DNA from: Ktedonobacteria bacterium brp13
GTDB lineage: Bacteria; Chloroflexota; Ktedonobacteria; Ktedonobacterales; Ktedonobacteraceae
Assembly (NCBI GenBank): GCA_015099395.1
Contig: AP024096.1
Span: 4,464,001 to 4,528,000, forward strand
DNA: 64,000 nt
Direction of reading: 5' to 3'
Shown here in pieces: positions 17,060 through 24,638 of the stretch. Below the pieces are notes generated by a model, which saw only the letters and a list, made by a program, of their open reading frames with translations, ran no database searches and was not told where the DNA came from. The first letter of the stretch is position 1. Each line of letters opens with the position of its first letter. A program made the position numbers and the translations under genes.

Positions 17060-18958
17060 ATGGCAGAGATGTCTGAAAGAGATCAGGAGCCTGGGGAGCA
17101 TGAGGCTCCAACCCCACAGATAGGCGACGATGTAACCTCAAGCGACGAAGGATTCCTGCATCTGACAGCCGATAATGAGCACACAGCAGGCACACAGCCA
17201 GGACAGTCCCTCATCAGGCCTGATAGGGACGCGACGATCACAACCCAACAAGCAACGCAGAGCAATGAACGAGCAGGAACTGTCGAGCATCTCGCCGCCC
17301 AACGCTCTTTCCCTCCTCTGGATACCAACTCACCAGAGATAAAAGCTCATCTTTCAGCCCTGCGCACCGAGATGATACGCTTGCTCACCGATCTACGCTG
17401 GGAAGGATATAGCGTCGAAGAGATCGTGCAGCGGCTGGTAACACTCCTCAATGTTGGACCGGTCATTCAATGGCAAAACACCCTGGTCCCCTTTCTCTAT
17501 GAGATAGACCGTGCAGGAGCCCTGCTCCCTACATGGCTGACACTGATCGATAGTGATGACCTTTCTGATCTTCCCGCAGGCGCTAATCCAGCCGAGACGG
17601 CTCTGGGCCGTGCTCGCCGCTATGCGATCTTACTGCTCGGCAAGTATCGTACCATGGGGATTCGCGGAGAGAGTCAATCTATCAATCTCCCTGCCTATCT
17701 GGGCAAGCTAGCGGTCGATCCCAATGTCTCAATGTACGCGACCGAAGCACTGGTAAAGCAGGCAACCATACCATCCATGCAGGCACTGATCGAGGCGCTC
17801 AAAGTAGCGAAGGGCTGGGCAAAAGTGGATGTGGTCGAAGGCTGCCTCGCGTTCAAGCAGGAACGCTTCTTTGATATGGTAGTCGATAGCGGGCTAGAGA
17901 ATGCGCCTGGCTTAGAGAGCTATATCGCACTACCGATCTATCGCGTAATACCACTTGAGCAGTATTTCACGACCGAACAGAACATAGCACCACGACTCCA
18001 GGCGAACGCGGCATTGATCTTCCAGAGAGTCTTGCGCGATAGCATTACCCCTCCAACTCAACAGAACCCACTACCGCAGCTCTTTACACGTCCGTTAGTA
18101 GCACCAGCGCAGTCACTCTTTGCGGCGGCTCAGCGCGATCCTACGTGGCCCTACGCGGTAACGCTGCATACACTCGGAGTGCTACTGGGTCGGTATTGGA
18201 GTGAGATCTCCAGACAGCGCCCGCTCGATGGTCAGATTATTGATCAGGTCTACCAGGTATTGCCACTGATGAACGATGTCGAGCGCTGGATGGCTGGTCC
18301 TGGTCGCGATGTTTTGCTCCAGACGATCAGCGATCCACAAGAAACAAACCAGGCACAGGTCGCACGTACACTCGGCGAGTTACGCGATCCACGCGCAACC
18401 TCACTGCTTATCAAACGCCTGGAACAGATACAGGTCCCACGCGATCGGGCACAGGCACTGACCATCAGCGCACTCTGCTCCGCCCTCAGCAGTATCGGAG
18501 AGCGCCGGTCCGCACAACCAATGCTACAGATGGTGAACAGAAGTATCGATATCGAACACCGCAGCCATCTGAGCAAGCGCAGTGATAATCTTCCCTATGG
18601 TGATCCTGCGGTAGCGGGCAGCATCATCTACGCCGCAGCGATACGTGCAGCCGGACAACTAGGCGATCATAACGCGATAGAGCAGGTCTGGCGTGCCGCG
18701 AACGACTTCGATCCGTACGTGCGTATGCAGGCACTCGACGCACTCGCACTACTCGATCCGCAGGGAGAGATAGGGCAGAGCCGTAGCGTCGCCCGTGAAG
18801 CACTGAGCGATCCACGCACCAGCATCATCAAGCAGGCGACACAACTTATCCTCCGCTATCACGATCTGGATGCGGTGCCCATACTGCGCAGAACCAGAGA
18901 AGAGCGCCCAGAACTCAGCATACTGCTACAAGAAACATTGCAATCGCTGGGTCAGTAA
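17060..18958 (+). CDS. HEAT-repeat scaffold protein
   Basis: This 632-residue soluble protein has no signal or membrane segment. The first 90 residues are acidic and disordered. The C-terminal third shows HEAT-type repeats with the pattern AxxLGxLxDPxAxxxLxxxL (LGELRDPRATSLLIKRLE, AAGQLGDHNAIEQVWRAA, ALDALALLDPQGEIG). Such helical arrays bind other proteins. The middle part (about 110-400) is helical and matches nothing I know. GAGGG precedes the ATG. The next gene on the same strand is a Ser/Thr kinase 374 bases away; a shared signalling role is possible but not shown. Confidence 0.75.
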   Translation: MAEMSERDQEPGEHEAPTPQIGDDVTSSDEGFLHLTADNEHTAGTQPGQSLIRPDRDATITTQQATQSNERAGTVEHLAAQRSFPPLDTNSPEIKAHLSALRTEMIRLLTDLRWEGYSVEEIVQRLVTLLNVGPVIQWQNTLVPFLYEIDRAGALLPTWLTLIDSDDLSDLPAGANPAETALGRARRYAILLLGKYRTMGIRGESQSINLPAYLGKLAVDPNVSMYATEALVKQATIPSMQALIEALKVAKGWAKVDVVEGCLAFKQERFFDMVVDSGLENAPGLESYIALPIYRVIPLEQYFTTEQNIAPRLQANAALIFQRVLRDSITPPTQQNPLPQLFTRPLVAPAQSLFAAAQRDPTWPYAVTLHTLGVLLGRYWSEISRQRPLDGQIIDQVYQVLPLMNDVERWMAGPGRDVLLQTISDPQETNQAQVARTLGELRDPRATSLLIKRLEQIQVPRDRAQALTISALCSALSSIGERRSAQPMLQMVNRSIDIEHRSHLSKRSDNLPYGDPAVAGSIIYAAAIRAAGQLGDHNAIEQVWRAANDFDPYVRMQALDALALLDPQGEIGQSRSVAREALSDPRTSIIKQATQLILRYHDLDAVPILRRTREERPELSILLQETLQSLGQ

Positions 18959-19332
18959 AGTGCAAATGTAACCAATGATCTATAAAGACTCGATAGAGCT
19001 TGCAATATCTTGCAACAAGATAATAGCAAGATAGTACACAAAAAGACAAAAAGACAAGAGATAGCGCGAACCGCTTCGCACAAGGAGAATAGGAGCGGCT
19101 CGCGCTCTTCTTTTGTGGTAAAAACTGCAATATGTAGCATAAAACACCATTCTTCAATAGTCACGTATTCCATTATTTCAATATATAGCACGAATGTCTT
19201 ACGTTTTGCGGTAATTTTTCACGCATCCTTGTATACTGGAATTAGGAGAAAAGAATAAGCAAATGGTTGAGAGTTCCCATCTTCCAGTTCTTGCAATACT
19301 CTCACCACGTAAAATGACAAGGGGTTAAACCG
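18959..19332. other. Intergenic region, upstream of the Ser/Thr kinase
   Basis: About 370 AT-rich bases. A TATACT at 19232-19237 could be the -10 of the kinase gene, but no good -35 is at the right distance. No gene, repeat or terminator hairpin was recognised. Confidence 0.4.
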
Positions 19333-20835
19333 ATGAATATGTTGGTGGGGAAAACTCTTGGTGGGTATCGCCTGGTAAGGCTCATCGAGAGTGGTGGTAT
19401 GGGTGATATCTACCTTGCTCAACACGCACGTATCGGCAGGAAAGTCGCTATTAAAGTGGTGTGTGGAGATCTACGCTCAGTTCCAAATACGCCAGAGGGC
19501 AAGCAAGCTGCGCTGCGTTTCGAGCGCGAGGCACGAGCTGTTGCAGAATTGGAACATGAACATATTTTGCCACTCTATCACTTTGGCGAAGAGACGCTAG
19601 AACTTAACGGCGGACCAATCACCTACCTTGTCATGCCCTACCAATCGGAAGGTTCGCTCTGGAACTGGCTACAGCGCCGGACACAACAATTTGGCTTCGG
19701 GTGGCCGATCTCAGCCGAGGAGGCCGGTTACTATCTACTCCAGGCCGCAGCCTCGCTGCAATACGCACACGACCATGGCATTATTCATCGCGATATCAAA
19801 CCTACCAACTTCTTGATCCGTGTCGAGCGCGGCCCCATCAAAGATGGACCAGCCTACCTTGCCAACATCTTCCCGCATGGACGCCCCCATCTCCTGCTCG
19901 GTGACTTTGGTCTGGCGGCCTTCTATCGCACCGGTCGCTCGCTCCATCGTTCCGTAGGGACACCACTCTATATGGCACCGGAACAGTTTGACGATCCATC
20001 ATTGGCGACCTCCGTACACGTTGGCCCTTCAGCGGATCAATATGCGCTCGCTGTAATGATGTATCAACTGATGACCGGACGGGCAGTCTTTGAAGGGACG
20101 GCTGCGCAACTCTTGCACCACCATCATCATACTCCACCCGAAGCACCTAGCCTTTATAATCCATCTCTCCCACAAGAACTGGATGAGGTCTTCCTGCGTG
20201 CGCTCGCCAAGAAGCCCGCCCAACGCTATCCGAATATTATGACCTTCGCCCAGGAGTATGACTGTGCGCTCCAGTCCGCTCTGCGCATACGGCTTGCCCA
20301 ACATGGACAGGTACACCCAATAGCGAATCGTCCAGCAACTATTCAGCGCGATATGCGAGAGAGCCGAGAGAGCAGGGAGAGCCGAGAGAGCAGGGAGAGC
20401 AAGGAGAGCCGAAAAGATAGCAAAATCTATCCGTCGCAGAAGCAACAGAACGTTGCAGCACTGCCACCTCCACCAACCGAGAAGGCCAATCGCTTGCAAG
20501 AGCTACGCAAGCCAGACACCGGCTACGTACGTGCCGCCCAGGTTGCAACCCTGGAGGCCTCACCACAACCACAGCCAGTGCGCCAGATGGTAGCCGCTCA
20601 TCCACTACCCGGTATACCTATACCATTGCTCCATGACAAGATAACACGCTCTATCACCGACCATTCCGCGCTGCTCTCGGCGCTTCCAACAATGACCGGG
20701 CTCTACAAAACCATTCCGGCACGTTTCATACGTGTCTCGCCGATCTTCGCCATCGCCTTGATAGCGCTGATCGTCTTGCTGCTGATCTCTACAGGACTGC
20801 TGGCGACTGTCCTCCTGTTGTGGCATGGGCGTTAA
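19333..20835 (+). CDS. Membrane-anchored Ser/Thr protein kinase (Hanks type)
   Basis: This 500-residue protein starts with a full PknB-like kinase domain (about 10-280): glycine-rich loop IESGGMGDIYLA, VAIKVV lysine, catalytic HRDIKPTN with Asp154, DFGLA and the APEQF motif. The linker (340-450) is basic and disordered and contains an RES tripeptide array encoded by an imperfect 18-bp repeat at 20356-20410. A single membrane helix lies at about 471-496. Only a few residues follow it, so this kinase has no extracellular sensor and must get its input from the cytoplasm or the membrane. AAGGGG lies about nine bases before the ATG. Confidence 0.93.
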   Translation: MNMLVGKTLGGYRLVRLIESGGMGDIYLAQHARIGRKVAIKVVCGDLRSVPNTPEGKQAALRFEREARAVAELEHEHILPLYHFGEETLELNGGPITYLVMPYQSEGSLWNWLQRRTQQFGFGWPISAEEAGYYLLQAAASLQYAHDHGIIHRDIKPTNFLIRVERGPIKDGPAYLANIFPHGRPHLLLGDFGLAAFYRTGRSLHRSVGTPLYMAPEQFDDPSLATSVHVGPSADQYALAVMMYQLMTGRAVFEGTAAQLLHHHHHTPPEAPSLYNPSLPQELDEVFLRALAKKPAQRYPNIMTFAQEYDCALQSALRIRLAQHGQVHPIANRPATIQRDMRESRESRESRESRESKESRKDSKIYPSQKQQNVAALPPPPTEKANRLQELRKPDTGYVRAAQVATLEASPQPQPVRQMVAAHPLPGIPIPLLHDKITRSITDHSALLSALPTMTGLYKTIPARFIRVSPIFAIALIALIVLLLISTGLLATVLLLWHGR

Positions 20836-20838
20836 TAT

Positions 20839-20909
20839 CTATGCTCCCATCCCTTTATGGGAGCATAGGAGCGGTACGGGAGCACCTCTATGTGTATGTG
20901 CTCCCGTAC
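20839..20909. terminator. Two hairpins between convergent genes
   Basis: A stem at 20839-20849/20858-20868 (11 bp) directly follows the kinase stop codon. A second perfect 12-bp stem lies at 20874-20885/20898-20909. Neither has a long U-run. Together they sit between the convergent kinase and hydrolase genes and probably act in both directions. Confidence 0.65.
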
Positions 20910-20913
20910 TGTT

Positions 20914-22689
20914 TCAGGCCTGTGGAATGATAGGTAATACGATGGAAGAAGGGTGCTCTGCATCATGCAGGATCTCTTGATGCGCTACGATGATGGTGTC
21001 ATCAGCACCGAGGTCATGACCGGTGTTGGGATTACGGTCCCAACGCGGAAAGTTGCTACTGGTGATATCCAGGCGCAGACGATGTCCGGGTAAGAAGACG
21101 TTGCTGGTAGCCCAGAGATCAATCTCGTATTCATAGGCTCGCCCAGGTTCGATGAGCGAGGGAGCTTCACCCTGCGCGAAGCCACGATAACGCGCGCGGA
21201 TAATACCATCGGTCAGGTTCTGTGCATAACCATCAGGATGGACATCGACCAAACGCGCTACAAAATCGGTATCCTGGACGTCAGAGATGGCCCATAGTGA
21301 TACGCTGATGGGTCCGGTAACCTCTAGCGGCGTCTCCAGTACAGGTGTTGTAAAGACCAGGACATCTTCACGCGCTTCGGTAGCACGCTGATCAAAGGCA
21401 CCAGGACGATACTCTGGCGTCATTAAGAGTGCACCACCACGCGTAATGACAGGGTTGGCAGGATCGTAGATATAATGATCGGCGCTCTCCTCTTCAGGTG
21501 CGACGATGCTCAGACTACCGTCTCCGTTCAGCGTATTGGCGGCACCAGAGCTATGCAGATAGTACCGCGTCTCGACCGCTCGTGCCAGAGGCCACTCCTG
21601 CTCGTCACGCCAGATATTGGCACCCATAATAAAGAGCTTGATGGGCGCTTCGTTCAACAGACCGGTATCCTGTCCCTTCAGGAAATGATTGAACCAGCGA
21701 ACCTGTAAGCTCATGATGTCGGTACGCATATCGATAAGAGCAGGCGTCGATGCGAAGCCAAAGTTCATCTCACCAACAGGGTTCGAGGAGCCACCATGGA
21801 CCCAGGGTCCGATCAGCAGTTTACTCTGGCGGGCCGCCTCGGTTGTACCTTCGGTACGCATCAGGCGGAAATTCTCCAGCGTACCCTTCAAAAAGATATC
21901 GTACCAGCCACCAATATTGTATGTCGGAACTGTCACGCGATCATGATTGCCCAGGATCGTCATCTCATCAAAGACAGAACGATCCATCGGTGCCTCCAGC
22001 GACTCAAAGAAGGCAGGAGCGATATCCTGCTGCTTTGCAGATGCGAACTCTTTGAGAGGCAAGGACCAGTAACCATGAGGACCCAGCGCATCCAGCGCCT
22101 TTACCCAACCATGCAACGCCGCACCGAACGTACGTGGATCGCTCTCGGTTGCGTAGCGCCGCTGCAACACATTAGCACCCAGTGAAAGCTGCCAGCTTGC
22201 TGAAGTCCCTAACTCAAATGCACCGCCACGGAAGAGGACACCATCCAGCGGATCATTCCAGGTGATATACGGGACCATCGCCTTGAGCGCGGCTGGATGC
22301 TCCACCGCCGCAACCCACTGCGTATACCCAAAATAAGAGGCCCCGAACATTCCGACTTCACCATTACTATAATGGAGGTTTGCAGCCCAGGTCAGTGTAT
22401 CAACACCATCCGGGCCCTCGTTACGCATAGGTGACCACTCACCTTCTGACACGAAACGCCCACGCACATCCTGGACAATAACAACATATCCCTGGCGCGC
22501 CACCTGTCCTGGGTCCAGCGTCGAAGCGGCACCCGGCATATCTTTACCATAAGGGGTACGCGTCAATAAGACAGGCCAGCGTCCTTCACCCGCCGGACGA
22601 TATACATTCGCGCGCAAAGTAACACCATCACGCATTACCGCAGGTACATCAAAATCGATAGCAATCTGTTGTCCTGGTGACATAACCAT
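20914..22689 (-). CDS. CocE/NonD-family serine hydrolase (X-Pro dipeptidyl-peptidase S15-like)
   Basis: This 591-residue hydrolase begins with the family's VMRDGVTLRANVYRPAGEG strand and TRTPYGKD. The nucleophile elbow is GASYFG (Ser near residue 118). The C-terminal beta-jelly-roll ends with PGHRLRLDITSSNFPRWDRN, characteristic of the cocaine-esterase/glutaryl acylase/S15 group. These enzymes cut ester or amide bonds, and the substrate cannot be told from sequence. The ATG at 22689 has GAGGAG nine bases upstream. A perfect TATAAT lies at 22729-22724 on the same strand, but the -35 is weak. The gene is monocistronic. Confidence 0.88.
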   Translation of the reverse strand: MVMSPGQQIAIDFDVPAVMRDGVTLRANVYRPAGEGRWPVLLTRTPYGKDMPGAASTLDPGQVARQGYVVIVQDVRGRFVSEGEWSPMRNEGPDGVDTLTWAANLHYSNGEVGMFGASYFGYTQWVAAVEHPAALKAMVPYITWNDPLDGVLFRGGAFELGTSASWQLSLGANVLQRRYATESDPRTFGAALHGWVKALDALGPHGYWSLPLKEFASAKQQDIAPAFFESLEAPMDRSVFDEMTILGNHDRVTVPTYNIGGWYDIFLKGTLENFRLMRTEGTTEAARQSKLLIGPWVHGGSSNPVGEMNFGFASTPALIDMRTDIMSLQVRWFNHFLKGQDTGLLNEAPIKLFIMGANIWRDEQEWPLARAVETRYYLHSSGAANTLNGDGSLSIVAPEEESADHYIYDPANPVITRGGALLMTPEYRPGAFDQRATEAREDVLVFTTPVLETPLEVTGPISVSLWAISDVQDTDFVARLVDVHPDGYAQNLTDGIIRARYRGFAQGEAPSLIEPGRAYEYEIDLWATSNVFLPGHRLRLDITSSNFPRWDRNPNTGHDLGADDTIIVAHQEILHDAEHPSSIVLPIIPQA

Positions 22690-22865
22690 GCATCAAACTC
22701 CTCTTTTTGGAGGGCCGAACTCCATTATATAGACAGGCGATACAAGTGCAGCTCTCCCCACTACTAAAAAAGTGCTACGTATCCTACAGGGCCGCGCAGC
22801 TGCTTTAGCACAAAGCTTACATCATACATATAGATATATATAACACATTCGGGGCCTTTCGCTTC

Positions 22866-22895
22866 TTGACACACGTTGATTCAATTCGTTATACT
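22866..22895 (+). promoter_or_regulatory. Promoter of the double-FHA gene
   Basis: TTGACA (22866-22871) and TATACT (22890-22895) are 18 bases apart. The start near 22902 rules out translation from the codons at 22876 and supports the ATG at 22972. Confidence 0.7.
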
Positions 22896-22971
22896 CACTC
22901 CAATGATGGGAATATCTTATCATATGTATCCTTGCAAGCTGACCTCAAAACAGCGTATAGAGCGGAGTTAT

Positions 22972-23658
22972 ATGCCACAGGAACAGGTATCAGGAGCGTA
23001 TCTTGTCATCCAGAAAGGTTCGCTGGTTGGCAAGCGCATTGAATTATGGAAAGAATGCACGACAATCGGGAGAAGTCGTGATAGTGACATTTTTTTAGAA
23101 GACATTACCGTTCATCGCAAACAAGCAAGTGTGGTGTATACCGATAACGGTTATATCTTGCGCGATGATCACGGGAGTGGGGATAGTTTTATTAATGGAG
23201 AGGCAATAACACTGCAACTACTCAATAGTGGCGATGAACTCTGCTTCGGCAATACAAAGATCACCTTTTTTGCGAATGAGGGGACACGGCCTTTCCAACT
23301 GCCTTCATCCAGGGGACGTGAGCTCCATATTGGAAAGACACCCGAACTCAACCCTACGACGATGGCACATCTCCTGATCCATAATCCATTAACTGGGAGC
23401 ACGCAGAGTATTGAATTGCTGCCCGGTATGACCATTGGACGCAGCCGCGAGTGCAGCATCTTTTTGGAAGATCTGACCGTTAGTCGGCACCATGCCACCA
23501 TCCACGAACATTCCTCCGGTCAATACGAGATCGTCGATAACCATTCAGCGACTGGTACCTTTGTGAATGGCAAACCTGTGGCGCAAAGCATTCTGGAAGA
23601 GGGCGATACCGTTCAAATTGGCAACAATACCTTCACCTGTCACCTCTCACAGGCTTGA
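22972..23658 (+). CDS. Protein with two FHA domains
   Basis: This 228-residue protein is made of two forkhead-associated domains, phosphothreonine-binding modules. The first has IGRSRDSDIFLEDITVHRKQA and the second IGRSRECSIFLEDLTVSRHHA, each with the Gly-Arg, Ser and (Arg/His)-H/K positions that contact phosphate; the second has the canonical SRHH while the first has VHRK. The two halves are clearly duplicates. Start chosen at the ATG at 22972 (GCGGAG upstream, after the promoter). Several Hanks kinases are encoded in this window, so it is a reasonable reader of their phosphorylation; this link is inference. Confidence 0.93.
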   Translation: MPQEQVSGAYLVIQKGSLVGKRIELWKECTTIGRSRDSDIFLEDITVHRKQASVVYTDNGYILRDDHGSGDSFINGEAITLQLLNSGDELCFGNTKITFFANEGTRPFQLPSSRGRELHIGKTPELNPTTMAHLLIHNPLTGSTQSIELLPGMTIGRSRECSIFLEDLTVSRHHATIHEHSSGQYEIVDNHSATGTFVNGKPVAQSILEEGDTVQIGNNTFTCHLSQA

Positions 23659-23702
23659 ACACCCGGCCGGGAGGACTGCTCCGTCCTCCCCGATGCAGCA
23701 GG

Positions 23703-24527
23703 TCATGAGACATGCCCGATATGAGCACGTAGATACTCAACACGTTCCCGGTAATAATCGATCTCGCTACCATCACAACGTTTCACGAGCGGCGCATAGG
23801 CACGTGTATAACGCATAAAGCGCCTTACTTCTTGTGTGGTATCGTTCCCCGCTTCAAAGCCTCCCTGCCGGATGCGTGTAGCCGAGACTTCACGATACAA
23901 CGGGTTGAACGACTCAATCTCTACATAGCGGGCAAAACGCTGATTCTCTGGACGCTGCAGCAGAGCTTGCAGTTCGCGTTCACCGGCGTCACCACGCGGC
24001 ACCACCAGAATCTCAGCCAGACTAAACAAGGCATCCAGCGCTGCATCACGGTCCTCATAATAGTGGGGATCAAAGATCTGCACAATCTTGTCATAGCCCA
24101 TTAAGAAAATAATGCGTTTGACATGCGGAAACGCATTACGTATGCCCTGCGCCTGATCGACATAGAGCCCACGATTAAACAACAACATGCCGACCTGCGG
24201 AAAACGTTTCTTGATCAGTGTGTTGAGCAAAATAGCGCGATCCAGCAATAACGGGCGCTCAAGCCCTTCCTTATCGACACTATGCTTACTAATCGCCGTA
24301 TACATATGCATGTCCAAATGCGCATTGGCATAAAATTGACCTTGCTTCAGCATAGCGAGATGCGCGTTCGTTGGAGGATTAAACGAACCAGTAAAGACGA
24401 TCACATTTTCGCGTGGTGCCTTCGTTCCTGGCATACAGACTGCTTCGGCCGCTCGCTCTGGCTGCAATTGATCCAGTATACGTTGCATCTTAGCCATGAA
24501 TTTCAATTGATATGACGATATATACAT
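23703..24527 (-). CDS. NadD/NMNAT-like nucleotidyltransferase
   Basis: The frame encodes 274 residues with the adenylyltransferase signature VFTGSFNPPTNAHLAML, where the usual HxGH appears as NAH. ISATRIR occurs here as VSATRIR near residue 215. Known relatives make NAD precursors (nicotinate mononucleotide to the dinucleotide). This protein has extra N- and C-terminal segments compared with the usual 190-210 residues, and TNAHL in place of a strict HxGH. It may therefore be a divergent relative rather than the housekeeping NadD. Starts at 24527, 24497 or 24488 are all possible; only 24527 has a visible GGAAG upstream. Confidence 0.75.
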   Translation of the reverse strand: MYISSYQLKFMAKMQRILDQLQPERAAEAVCMPGTKAPRENVIVFTGSFNPPTNAHLAMLKQGQFYANAHLDMHMYTAISKHSVDKEGLERPLLLDRAILLNTLIKKRFPQVGMLLFNRGLYVDQAQGIRNAFPHVKRIIFLMGYDKIVQIFDPHYYEDRDAALDALFSLAEILVVPRGDAGERELQALLQRPENQRFARYVEIESFNPLYREVSATRIRQGGFEAGNDTTQEVRRFMRYTRAYAPLVKRCDGSEIDYYRERVEYLRAHIGHVS

Positions 24528-24583
24528 ACTGCAACAACGCTTCCGACTTTTTACTACTGGGATTGGTTCAACTTGATTAAAGA

Positions 24584-24622
24584 AGCTCGCAGTGAGATTG
24601 TATTCTACTGCGAGCTCTTTTT
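24584..24622. terminator. Bidirectional hairpin terminator downstream of aconitase
   Basis: AGCTCGCAGT (24584-24593) pairs with 24607-24616 and TTTTT follows on the plus strand. On the minus strand the hairpin is followed by a shorter T-rich stretch. It lies just past the end of the aconitase gene. Confidence 0.75.
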
Positions 24623-24638
24623 ATCGCTTAGACAAGCA

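Noticed and set aside
23669..23690. GGGAGGAC/GTCCTCCC hairpin after the FHA gene
   Set aside because: It has only an 8-bp stem and no U-run on either strand. A weak bidirectional stop is possible but unsupported.
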